Shown piece after piece: positions 23,010-34,600 of a DNA stretch of 64,000 bases (position 1 is its first letter; the number at the start of each line of letters is the position of its first letter). The DNA comes from Linyphia triangularis (lineage: Eukaryota; Arthropoda; Arachnida; Araneae; Linyphiidae), in the NCBI GenBank assembly GCA_963978545.1, contig OZ021727.1:58044487-58108486 (forward strand). Reading direction: 5' to 3'. The notes under the pieces are model-generated. The model made no database searches and had not been told where the DNA came from. It was given only the letters and a program-made list of their open reading frames with translations. Position numbers and translations under genes: made by a program.

Positions 23010-23540
23010 GTAAATTCGTACGAGAGGACTTCCGGTCTGGAATTTCAGTCATTCAGTTGAAATTTACCCTTTTATACTCGGCAAAATCATCTTTCCTTTT
23101 CTGAAACATCAAATGAAATCTTCCGGCTATCTGAGGCGATATCACCGTGATATATACATATTCATTGGTAAATAGGCAGTATCAGTTACTTTTAAGCAGG
23201 CTTTCGGTCGGAATTTCATTCATTTCCGTTTGAAATTTGGCATTTTTTATTTAACAAATCCATCCCTATAATTAGATGTAACAACATGAAATATTAAGAG
23301 TTTTTAATAGTGAACCTTTATATGAAGGTGGTAAAATATAAAGAAGCGCATTTTTAAGTCTAACTTAAATAAATCTAAAACCTCGACCGGAAGTCGCTTT
23401 TTAAATTTAGCTCATCATAAAACATCACCAAAATTCCCTTTTTTTTTATAGCATATGTTTCATACAAGTGGTTTCAGCTCTTATAGATAGACTTCCAGTC
23501 GAAATGAACATCACTTCCATTTGAATTTTTTTTTTTATCA
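23010..23540. repeat. Diverged repeats of a CTTCCGGTC motif
   Basis: GACTTCCGGTCTGGAATTTC at 23027, GGCTTTCGGTCGGAATTTCA near 23201 and GACTTCCAGTCGAAATGAAC near 23490 are each followed by a CATT-CNGTTGAAATTT-like stretch. An opposed GACCGGAAGTCGC lies near 23387. The block adjoins the end of family A copy 2 and may be part of a longer form of it. Confidence 0.45.
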
Positions 23541-23929
23541 TTTTTTCTTTTTTTTTTAATCTTTCATTCAAGCCAGCTTTCGCCACTAAATTTTAGAGGT
23601 GGGCCGTATGACCTATGTATAGGTGGGCGTATATACCAAAATATGTATCTTTAATTATTATCGATTAACAATATATAGCAAAATCATTTCCGAGAACTAG
23701 AAGAAACTATTATTCTTTTTTTGTCTTAGTAAAATTGCAATGGATATTCGATTATTATTTTTTCTTTTTTTCAAATAATTAAAAAAAAATAATAGTTTTC
23801 CTTATTATTAAATCAAACTCTTAAAAAGAAATGAATCTTTCGTTTCAACGTGACAATGCGACTTGACCTAACTTCTAAAAAAAATATTTAAACTGCACTT
23901 TCAGATTACACCGTTTTAGTCTATGTCAA

Positions 23930-24278
23930 TTGGGTAACGATGGCGATCGCAATCGTTCAGTATATTTTATGATAGAGTCGATGTCTTTCGGAGTATTTAT
24001 TGCATTCAGTTTTAATAAATTGTCCAAATGAGATTCATTTGAGCTATAACTGCATTTATTCTTGATGAAAAACACCTTGCTGAACACTTCTTCCTATAGT
24101 TTCTTCGGGCACGTAGTGGAGAACTCTGTTCCACATAGTTAACTCGTATTATAGTAAATAACAACTGTGTAAAAAAAAGACGATGCCCTGAATTTTTTAT
24201 ATTTTTTTTATCTTTGTGGTGCCGGCGGCAAAAAAATCTTTCGCTGGCCAAATCTGGCCCGCGTAGTGGCTAACGCTG
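23930..24278 (-). mobile_element. Deleted hAT element, copy 2 (inverted relative to copy 1)
   Basis: Read on the minus strand it starts CAGCGTTAGCCACTACGCGG, passes a TTTGCCGCCGGCACC block, and reaches the hAT C-terminus. It has the same architecture as 19749-20062, which lies about 4 kb away in opposite orientation. Confidence 0.7.
23940..24095 (-). pseudogene. hAT transposase C-terminal fragment
   Basis: The minus-strand frame reads VFFIKNKCSYSSNESHLDNL followed by LKLNAINTPKDID. It aligns by eye with FIKNKYMNKLTESHFDDLLR in the copy at 19917-20062. The usual arginine/leucine positions before ESHL have drifted. Confidence 0.72.
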
Positions 24279-24582
24279 ATCTAAGCCTAATAATTTAACA
24301 TATTACACATGTCTATAAAGTTCCTGATTTTGGTTATGACCCCATATTTGAACCAGTATAAAAACTTGACCGAAAGTGAAATCCGAGTGGCTCCACTTCG
24401 TAAAATGCTTAGAATGACATATTCTATCAAAGTACAAAATTTCAGACTTGTTTCACAAAATGCAGTTTTTTTTCCCTCTAGCCACTCTACTAAACATCAT
24501 ACCAGGTTGTCTTGTACTATTGATATAAATATGTTAGGTATACAGAAATTTTAAATTATGAGGATAAATTCTAGGTGATGCC

Positions 24583-24855
24583 ATAAACGCCACTTGTTTG
24601 GAATTCTTTTAGAATCGCTCATCGACTACTGCTTATTTTCTGCTTCACTTACCAGAAAAAGTAATGTAATATTTATCGAAAAACACATCGCTAATTTCGC
24701 CATTTCAGTGCGGTTTTTTGCCAATGTGATACTTATCGCCAAAATATCACGACACTGGCAATTTTTTTCAAAGAACGTAAACGGTAAATTACATCAATTC
24801 ATGGCAATTTTAAATGCAGCAAATTTTAATGCATCAAATTTTAATGCAGCATTTT
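24583..24855 (+). repeat. Interspersed repeat family A, copy 3 (fragment)
   Basis: Contains CATCGACTACTGCTTATTTT, CTTCACTTACCAGAAAAAGT, ATTTATCGAAAAACACATCG and AAATTACATCAATTCATGGC, in the order of copies 1 and 5. Both ends are missing. Confidence 0.68.
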
Positions 24856-25169
24856 GTATTCGGCAATTAACTCTTATACAGATTCCATGAAAATAAAATT
24901 TTCTAACTTTCAAAATGAATTACAATTAGTAATCACACTTTTGTATATTAGTTTCTTGCCTTATTTTAAACATTTTTACTGTTTTCACTAATGTCTTATC
25001 TCTAATAGTTAGAGAAATAAACTATTTGGGACACCCGCTATAATTGAAATAGATTTCTCTAAAAAAAAACATACTTCACATGACATTTCGGTATGGATAC
25101 TTTATATCCTAGAAATGGACCACCTCCAAAACTGAATCTCAAGTAATGCCCCAAAAGCTATCAGGAACA

Positions 25170-25480
25170 GAACCCTATTCAATTACGTCCCTTGGCAGTT
25201 GGCGGAGTTGAATTATACTGTGGGTTATCAAAACATTGCCTACGTCCCACGCGCGCAGCCAACTAATGAAAGAAAGCATTGCTGCAGTTGGCGTCTTTTG
25301 GCGACGTCAGCCCTCCTAATTACGGGAAAAGATTGATCAATACGTCTCGAATCCCACTGTGACAAGTCTGGGAGTTAATTACGTTACAAAAAGGAAAAAG
25401 GGTTGTGACAATAAAAAGAAAGGGCTTTCTTCGTGGTCAAGCTCGTTAATTAAACTTCTCCTTGATGGTTTGTATCTGGT
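25170..25480. promoter_or_regulatory. Candidate conserved non-coding block
   Basis: Unique GC-richer sequence with repeated GTTGGCG motifs (CAGTTGGCGGAG and CAGTTGGCGTCTTTTGGCGACG), a CRE-like GACGTCA, and TAATTAC cores (CTAATTACGG, TTAATTACG). No coding signal. Regulatory function is inference. Confidence 0.28.
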
Positions 25481-25571
25481 AGGGCGGGAATTTGCAGTTA
25501 TCTAAAATTAGGAAACGTAGGAAGGAGGTTATTTCGATGGATGGCATTTTGATAAATTATCATTCAATTGA

Positions 25572-26205
25572 CTGGAGGTGTGAAACATCGCGCAACTTTC
25601 AGTTGCACTGTATTACTGGTCACTGCATTTAAGTTTGATGTTAAATGGTGTTGTATAGCGTTTTTCATTCCTTAAAAAAACCTGCTCGTTTGGCGATAAT
25701 TCTTACACTGGTCCATGAGGGCCGCTAAGAAAGTGCGAGGAAGTGTACTTCTACCCCCTGGATTTTGAAAATTAAAAATAATGTGGAGAAAAATGGTAAG
25801 ATTCACAAAAATAAGTATGATATAGGTTTAAAAATACTCAATGAATAATAAATTTAATACATAACGATTAATTAAAATGTCATTAAGATAGTCAATTGAA
25901 AAATTAAAGTTTAAACAAAAGATTAACAAGATTAACCACCTTGTACTCCTTTGTATAACATTTGCACCCCTTGAAAATAATTTTGCCGGCGTCCATGCTC
26001 TGGTAAAAAGAGAGGGGGGAAAATGGCTAATTGAGCGATATACATTTCGATAATTCTTACTTTATCCTTTGTTGTGAGAGAGGTCTAAAAGTCGTTGGTG
26101 GGTGATGCTCTAGGGAAGAGAATTCTATGAACTATTTAAAAAGCCTTAATACGCATTGCCACAACGATTTCGATTAAAAAAAAAATGCCTTTAGCAATTG
26201 CTGAA
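25572..26205 (-). repeat. Interspersed repeat family A, copy 4 (carries a nested element)
   Basis: Begins CTGGAGGTGTGAAACATCGC. Shares TTTGGCGATAATTCTTACAC and GTCGTTGGTGGGTGATGCTC with the other copies, and is split by an unrelated 273-bp insert at 25718-25990. Confidence 0.72.
25718..25990. mobile_element. Nested 273-bp insert in family A, candidate 7-bp TSD
   Basis: Relative to family A copy 2, which reads continuously here, this segment is extra. GTCCATG flanks it at 25711-25717 and 25991-25997. The insert runs from AGGGCCGCTAAGAAAGTG to AATAATTTTGCCGGC, so the ends are only weakly inverted (GCCGC / GCCGGC). It has no coding capacity. It is either an old short DNA element or another non-autonomous type. 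Confidence 0.6.
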
Positions 26206-26660
26206 AAACATAATTTTTTTTCTGTGGCAGCTACCTTATGCTTTTGACTGAATACAATACTTCCATTAACCTATGTTAACATATGAGTAATTACAAGTAA
26301 AAAACAATTGCATGTTTTGATGTTTTCTAAGATAGTTCTTGTGCAGATCAGTTTCATACCATGTGTATTATATAAATTCATTCCTTTTATTATAGACATG
26401 TTCCTTTTGTAGTAGACTTTAAACGAACTTAATAAAATTTGGTGCTCATTCCCTTGAGATAATAGGAAAATGATATTGCAGTACAAATTTTCAGCAGTAC
26501 CAATTTTCAACCTCAGACAGAAATGTGCCACTTTAATGACTTTTGTTAATAAAATGAAAGCGATTCAAAGACATTTTGAATAGCTCTTATATTAATTGTT
26601 GATTTGAAATATCATTTGTAAGAATGTGAATAATTTTTTAAATTTCAGTTTTATTTTCAA

Positions 26661-27531
26661 CTACCTATATGTTAACATAGGGTGATAAAAGTATTGCATT
26701 CGGGTTTTTTTGTGTGCATTTCTAGACGTTTTAGAACGTGCTGAGCTCAAACAAGTGGTCAAGAAAAATGTCTGTGTGTATATATATGGTCAGCATAAAT
26801 CCCGAACGGTTTGACCTACAACGTTCAACTTTTGCATACGAGATAGTGGTTGCCATGGGACCTGTCATTAAGGATTCCGTCGTAATTGCACATGCGCATA
26901 AGGTAGTTAGCTGACTTTAAAATTTTATGTTCTCAAGCAATTGTCAAATAAAAATGGATATAACCAGGGCCGTAGACAGGGGCGGGGGTACTCTCGAAAT
27001 TGTGTGAAATCTTGTTTTAACCCTTCCCTTCCTTTTTTATGTGTAACTTGTTATATGTATTTGATCAAATCTTCGACCATAACCCCCTCCTCCCCCCCCC
27101 CCCAAAAAAAAATCCTGGCTACCGGCTTGGATATTACTATTTTAATATAATCGCTGTATTGACTTGAGGTGCTCTAAATGTCCCCAACTCCGAAATTTCC
27201 GTAAAAATGCGATAAAGGCGGTATAAAGTTGAAAAACGAATGTCTGTAACACATAGTTTTTTTTCCCTTGATCATCCCCCATCAACGACTGCTTCTTCTC
27301 TGTTTCACTTACAAGAAAGGACAATGCAATATTTTTTGAAAAAAATACTGCCGATCTCGCCAATTATGGTAGCATTTATCGATAAAAATTGTCGCTAAAC
27401 TAACCTTTTTTTTTTTTAATTAATGAAAATATGAATACGAAAAGGATAAATTACACCAATCCATGGAAAATTTAAATATAGTTACCAGTATTACGTGTAA
27501 TTGAAAGTTTTGCGATACTCCATACTTCTAG
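26661..27531 (+). repeat. Interspersed repeat family A, copy 5 (carries a nested element)
   Basis: It begins CTACCTATATGTTAACATAG, showing a TATGTTAACATA palindrome at the terminus. It contains TTGCCATGGGACCTGTCATT and AAAATGCGATAAAGGCGG (the empty site for the SINE in copy 1), and ends CATACTTCTAG. A 166-bp insert lies at 26962-27127. Confidence 0.75.
26962..27127. mobile_element. Short inverted-repeat element nested in family A
   Basis: Left end AACCAGGGCCGTAGACAGG and right end TCCTGGCTACCGGCT are imperfect inverted repeats (GCCGTAG.CAGG type). TGGATAT flanks at 26955-26961 and 27128-27134. Copy 1 of family A has no such segment. A C-run of 12 followed by A-run lies just inside the right end. 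Confidence 0.65.
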
Positions 27532-28179
27532 TTAGAGACAATTTCCATGTGATCTTAAAAGTACGTACATAAAATTTTATGAATTTTTTTTTAAATTTCT
27601 ACATTTTTCAGTTTGCTTTAAATAGCAACTATTTATACTTCCCTACATAGTCATTTTACAGAATTCTATTGGGATTTAGATTTAAAAAGGATAAAGAGTT
27701 GTGACGATCTAAAGAACGTAATGTTTACAATTTGTCAAGCTTCTAGATTAAATTATCTTGAAAATAGATTTTGGTGGCCGGAGTTAACAGAAAAAGTGTG
27801 TTTGAAATGTGTTGGACTTTTAAAATTTCTCTTTATTTTTAAAAGTTAGTGAACTATAATAAATATTTGCATGTTCCCAATAATATTGAATGTGATATAT
27901 TTACCTGAACACCTTCACATACCGCCTTTATTTCCCAATCAACTCTTGAATTAAAGTTAATAATTTATTCTCGCATTAATTATTTCCATTATATCACCAT
28001 CCTATGCTGATTTTCAAAGGTCTAGGTTATCCATATTTTACATCTAGATCTTATGATAAAATTTAGCAATTGTATTTAATTCGAATGAAATTAGATCTTG
28101 AACCATCACCCAAATAATACCACATATATATATGCCATCTTGTCATCAACTCGTAATAGCTTTTGAATACTTTCACATT

Positions 28180-28645
28180 ACAGTGCTAGAAGTGTGGGTA
28201 GACGCGGGGTGACGCGTCCCATTACTTTTCAAGAAAACACTCACGTGTTCCCCACTTCCGCCCCCCCCCCCCTTCTAGAAACACTTAATCCGTCTAAAAA
28301 CTACTCAAGAAAAATAACATTATTCTTTAAATGTAGTGACACTGAGAAAAAGTGGCTTAAAGTTTTCAAATGTAACCCCCTCCCCTCTATTTATCGTATA
28401 TATCATACTATTAGAAAAATGTATTTTAGTACTTTGTATAAAGGTATATACGTATTTTTATTAACAAATACTATTAGGGTTGGTGAACTTTTAGCTTTGG
28501 AGGAACTTTTTTTAAGTTAAATTTTTATTCTTTTTCAGATAGAAAATTTTAAAATTTATCGTTGGGAAGAGGGGGGGGGGGGGTTACCCTTGTCAACAAC
28601 TTTTGGGCATCCCCCCCACTTCTTTTTCACCACTTCTACCGCTGT
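28180..28645. mobile_element. Possible MITE with AGAAGTGG-type ends
   Basis: GCTAGAAGTGTGGGTAG at about 28182 and CACCACTTCTACCGC at about 28628 are imperfect inverted repeats. Opposed C-run (28261-28272) and G-run (28571-28583) tracts lie inside. I could not identify a TSD. Confidence 0.45.
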
Positions 28646-28963
28646 TCACATAGCTTTCATTCTTAATAAAACAGTGACTTAATAAAACAGTCCACAAAGT
28701 AAAAATTAAGTTTCCATTTCCAGTAATCTATTGAAATAAAACTATTGAAAATACCTAATACTTGAATAACTAGTAGTTTTAAAATGCAAGTGTGAAATAA
28801 GTTACTTGATACATATTTAAAAAGAAAACACAAAGAAATGTAAAAAGGCTATTGTCTTATGTAATCAAAAGGTACTAAAGTAAATAAATATGTTTCCAAA
28901 TTTTTAATACATACGATAAAAAAAGAAAATAATTAGAATTTTTTTTTTTTTTCCCTCGAGGTG

Positions 28964-28990
28964 TTTTTTTTTTTTTTTTTTTTTTTTTTT
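28964..28990. repeat. Poly-T tract of 27
   Basis: Uninterrupted T-run, preceded closely by another T-rich run. Confidence 0.9.
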
Positions 28991-31535
28991 AAGTATCTAA
29001 TTTAGTTTTCCAAGAATTAATTTTAGAAAAGTTCATAACCTTACTTTCTGATAACCATGGCTATTTATAATTTTTTTGCAAAATATTCTGGAATCTGTTT
29101 CCTTCTAAATACAAGTAAATAGCTCTAGAAATAGCTAACACAAATCCACTTATATCAAGACTAATTGGAAAACACTATATCAAATTACTTGCTGTAAAAA
29201 TAAAAATGAAAAGTTTGGTCAAAGTACACTTAATTTCATTTTCTTATCTGTTCCAATTAACCGCTTTAGACAAAAACACGAAAGCCAACCAAGTGCCAAA
29301 TCATCACTAGCTATCATTAAAATCAACTCTCATTGATACGAAATTTTATTCCATCAAATTATCCAATCGTCAAAGAGCAAACGATATTAAAAGATAAAAT
29401 ATAAACCCAACTCCTCGAATCTTCCAAGAATTCTATGGAATCAGATGACCCTTCTCGTATCCTCATATTCGAACTCGACCCTCAAATTAACACCAACACA
29501 CCGGTTTCGAATTTTTCAATGGAGGGGGGGGGGGGGGCTTTACCTTAGAATAAGAATAGAGTGTTTCAGGTTATGAGCATTTCATACATCTTTCAGCGTG
29601 CTCCCCTCCCTTCTCCCCCTTAGTAAAGATACCTTCTCATCAGCTCACGTGATCATTGAGCATGAGTACCCGGATGCGAACGAAGGATAATCGTGACTAT
29701 TATCCTGTGATAATCGCACCGCTTTCTCAGATGATGCAAGGACTGAGATGCGAGAATAGGGAAAAATTAAAATATAATATTACAAAGGGAACACATAACT
29801 TCAAGAGATAAATTGGAGTAGCGCTGCCTCAGGGCCGACTTAATCTCAATAGTTGGTTTGATGTAGAGTAAAAAAGGAATGCGTTCGGTTTTTTTGTGGT
29901 TTGAATTTTAATTTGGCTGATTGTCTATTTGTATTTCTATTTGATTTAGACGTCATAATATTATTTTTATTCTACAATATTTCTTTTACCTCGTTAAATT
30001 CGGTGTGTTGTATTATCAATTATTAAAAGTATGTTTTAAGCCAAATTTATAAATCCCTAATAGTGGTTTATAGTTACTCAGTAAAATTGGAGGTTACATA
30101 CATGAAATGATATTTATACTTTAAAAGCCTTTCTAAACTTAACCCCTTTTTAACCCATTCTTTACTGATGATTTTAAACAGTAAAAGTCAAGTTTTTAAA
30201 TAAATACTTACAAGCCAGTTGCCCAAATTATGCTTTTCATTACTCAATCCCGTTTGAAATAGACGCATTTGACCATGGAGGCTATTTTTATTATTATTAT
30301 TATTATTATTTTAGTTTTGGTACAAATAAAATATAGCCCATTTTCAATGAGTAATCATTTTGTACATTTATTACGAAAATTATAGGCGTAGTAATTAAGT
30401 ATAATACATTTGCGTATGAAAAATTCTGATTCGATCAAATAATAAGTCGCATTTCCGTCTGATCATGTAAGTGTTTTTAGATTTTATTTTCGATTCCTTG
30501 ATGTACAGTTACATAACCACCCAGGACACTTCTTTATATATCTCATTAATTTATGTCAATAACAAGACAGCAAGCAACAGCTTTCAGGTACCCACCTCAC
30601 TCTTACATCCTTATCCATAACATCCCGTTATCCAAACCTCCAACTCAGCAGGCCTGGCTTTTACCTATACCGATCCCTCAGGGTACCTCAAGTTACCGCC
30701 AAAACAACCTTTAAAAAAACCTCCACTTTCTACATCAATTAACGATACCTCAACGGCCATCCCGCTAAAACATCCCCCCCCCCCCTACTCCATTCTGTCT
30801 CCTTCAAATTAGAGCCCCCCACCCCCAATGAAAACCAAGGAGACAGGGCTCTTAGAGCTGCTGCAGTTTTCTTTTACTTAGAACATATAAGCCCCTTTAA
30901 TATCGAAGCGGCTAATGCACTAAGTGCCTTGTCGCTGCTCGATGTGCGCCACGAAAATGACGCACCGACAACACACCCTAGTACATATATGTACCAATAT
31001 GTTGGGATGTGTCTATATATATATGTATGGACGGAGAAAATCCATTAGGATAAATGGCTATGGGCCCGATATACAACGGCGGGGCACTCTCGTCACTTGG
31101 GGTTGAGAAGTTTTTGTGCTTCTTTTCTTCTTTGCCATTTTTTTTTTTATCTGTTGGCGCAATCGGGATGTGTGTTTTAGATGGAAATAGCCCCTGAAAG
31201 CTCCTTGACAATTCTTTTTCTGATCTCGGGATGCGATGGAAGTTTTCTGGTGTGGTTCTCTGAATGAGATATCTTAATTTTATAGGTGGCTTCCTTGGTA
31301 ATAAATGTAGGTTGAATTGTGATAGATGTGTGAAGACAAATGTATGTGTTTCTACTTAACCCATATGAAGAACTTTGAAAATGTACCAAATCTTTTTTAA
31401 ATTAACTCGCCAAATTAAAATAATATTCTGTTACGCATAATATAAACTGGTAGGTTTTTTTTTTTTTTTTTTTGTCTGAAAATGTGATATTCATTTTTAA
31501 ATAAGTAGTAATAGTAGCAATAAGCAGCAAAATGC
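28991..31535. other. Mostly unique intergenic sequence
   Basis: No gene recognised. 29640-29830 and 30840-31100 are GC-richer. The first contains CACGTG and an inverted GGATAATCG / CTATTATCC pair. A (TTA)n of about 22 bp lies near 30289-30312. Confidence 0.45.
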
Positions 31536-31689
31536 TTCAGTTCTTTAACTCTGATAAGCTCTCATAAAATTGGGGGGGGGGGGATGGAGACGGTATTCTT
31601 TACTTCTAAGGTATTGAATTGTGAGGTAAAGAACACCTTCTCTATTTTTTCCTCATTATATGAGAGCTTTTCAAAGCTACAGAACTGAA
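31536..31689. repeat. Imperfect foldback of 154 bp
   Basis: TTCAGTTCTTTAACTCTGAT and GCTCTCATAAAA on the left pair imperfectly with TATGAGAGCTTTTC and AGCTACAGAACTGAA on the right. Deeper in, TTCTTTACTTC pairs with GGTAAAGAAC. Most of the unit can fold into one long stem. It could be a MITE or a transcribed hairpin; there is no evidence for either beyond the fold. Confidence 0.6.
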
Positions 31690-34600
31690 ATATTTTCTTC
31701 CACCTTTTTCTACTCTTTTAAAAATGGATATCATTGTTATAAAACCTTGTATGAGATAGTGCTGCATGTCTCTAAAAACACGGCATTCATGTAATTTCTC
31801 TATCATAACTTGAAAATCATAAAAAATATTTAATATATCTTTGTTCTGTGGCTCCAAATTTACATTGGCTACATACAGTATAGTATTCAGACTTTGTTGG
31901 GGTGGGATCGCAAGTATTTTTTATAAATCCACCTATGTAGACCTCGGAAGGTTGGTATTATAAAAGTGTTTTTATGGTTTAAAACTTTAATGCTAGTTAT
32001 ATATTGAAGTGACATTAATTTTATTCGAGTAATAAATACTAAATATTACTAATAGAAATAATGCTAATTGCTGTGTACAAGTGCTGAGAACTTGCTATCA
32101 AAGAGTCATACAACAAATGAGCTTCACAGGTACTGTTTTACTAATAGAATATAGGCAAGGGATGTCTAGGCACTGTAAGTAGAAATCTGCCCCAACTTAT
32201 ATAGAATTTTAATAGCAGTTCCATCACTTTTCTAAACGCAGTGCAATAAGTCATTGCGTAAGATCTGTTATGAGCCTATAATTTGTGCGATTTAACCTGA
32301 TAATCTGCATGCATCGCAAGACGTACAGATTATAATACATATGTACAGATTATATATACAAATGTATAACAAAACATCCTTAACTTTGACTTGGTTTTCT
32401 AAAATGAATCTTGACCATTTTCTACTTAACCACCTCTTACGTTTTTTCTTCTTCTGAATGTGACCAGAACTTGAATCATACTTAGAGGTCGGAAGAACTT
32501 TGGTCATTTTTAGTAAGCGATGTGACAGAAAATTTGAAAAACATATTTGAAGTTTTAGGAAAAAACTTTAAATATCGTAAAATTTGGGTTGAGTGAAAAA
32601 TTATAACGTTTGACATAACAGGTTCCGAAAGAGTTAAAAAAAGATAAAAATATTCGAGCCCAATCCAACATTATACCATCTAAGCCAGTATGCCCACGAG
32701 CAGTATGATATTCCATATTGTTTTTTAGATCGTATTAATTTTCAGTTTCATGGGAAATTAAACATTTTTAAATTTATTCGATTAAATCCATGTTTATTTG
32801 ATGAACTAAAGCAGCTTTTTTCTTAGCTCTACAGTAACTTTAAACAGTAAATGATATGTCATACATGTCGCATTTTTTTTTTCCTTCTATCCTTTTATAT
32901 TGCTCTCATTTGGTAACAAAGAAAATAGAAAACAAAATCAAGCAAAAAATGTCTTACTTACAAAAATATAGATTTTCAAATTTACAATATACTTTTTTTT
33001 TTCGAGATTAAAACAATGGTTGGAAGTTTTCAATATTAAAGGTACTCCATGATATTTTATTCACTAAAAGTACTTGAAAATAAGAACCATTTACTTACTT
33101 TCAAGTATTTTGTTTCATTAGTGCAGAGAAGAAAAGACATTAACCACATTTTCTCTATCAATATCAACGTAATTTATATCTCTTTTATGTAGTTATGATA
33201 AAAAAAAAAATAAAAAAAAAAAAAAATCACGAATCAATTAAATTTTTCAAAAACCGAAAATAAATAATTAACACCAGATTCGATTGGTGAAAAATTTTAT
33301 CTTTTACTCATAAAACGACAAAGTATGATTAGATAATAATTTTTAGAATTGAAATGTTACATAAGTTTCATGATTATTAAATTAATGTTACCTTCTAAAA
33401 TTTTCTGTAATTGGGTTGTTAACGATTATATATTATAGCAGAAACTTCCAATTCGAAATTCTGGTTACGGAGGAAGTTATACATTATTCTTTACCTGCAT
33501 TTTTTTTTTAAAAATAAAATTAGCAATTAGAAATATTCGACTTAAATTTCTTAATCACAATCTAATTACTTTGACTACACAAGTTTTGTATTTAAAAAAA
33601 ACCCTAAAAGTGCAATATTGAGGATATGTGTTTCAAAGCAACTATAAGACATTAACAGCAAATATGTAGCTATCTTTTATGGCTATGTATTCTTTTTCTT
33701 TTCGTATTCCACCAATAGGCTTTATAGAATGCCATGAAAAAGAAATAGATATGATAGTATTGTGATATTAATTATTTTGTAACTATTTTTGAGAGACCCA
33801 CTTGCTATACAGTTGATCTTTCTAAAAGTTTGACACAAAAAAAAAAACTTTCTTCTGGAAACTTGTATTTTGTTGTCATATTTCTGAAGGCCTCTTTTAG
33901 TCTGCGAACCTCTCAGGCCTGTAATCCAACTGTTATGAGAAATCAATGAGACCAGTTCTTATGCACAGAAGCCCAGTACCCATGAGACACTAAGTCTTAC
34001 TTTTCCGCAGTTATCTTTCCTCCCTTCATCTACTGACCACTAGTGGACACCTTTCAATGAAATCGCGCATGGGTCCAAACATAGCCCACACCCACTAGTA
34101 ATTGGATTGCCCGCGATTACACCCACCCACCCGATTCACCCATCCACTAATCAACTCCTCGTTTGCTCAGGACGATTCGCTCCAAGTTCTACTAATTGCT
34201 TTCCCCCTTCGACCCCCTTGGCGACTTGTGGAGAAGAAGCTTGTTACCTTTCGACCCAACAGAAAACCTAATGACGAGAAATTACTTGCCCACCCATTCG
34301 TCTCTGGAAACTCTCCTTAACATGGCTCTTCTTTTTCAAAGGTGGGCGGAATGTTTCTTATTTTCCTACGCTTCAACTTTTCCTTTGATTTTTAGAAACT
34401 TTTTTTCTGCTCTCTTATCACGGGATGATCCAAAGGTGACAGATGAATTGCTAAATGTGAAAAAGGGACTGGGTCCAATTGAAAACCTGTTATGTTTCTT
34501 TTGTCACATTTAACGATTTAATTGAAAAATCAGTAATTTTAGAGTATTTGAGAACGGGGTGGAAAATCGTTCAAACATCAAATTGGGGGTTTTCCACACA

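Noticed and set aside
34196..34513. 105-codon open frame
   Set aside because: No recognisable motif, overlaps another frame of similar length, no splice or start context worth supporting.
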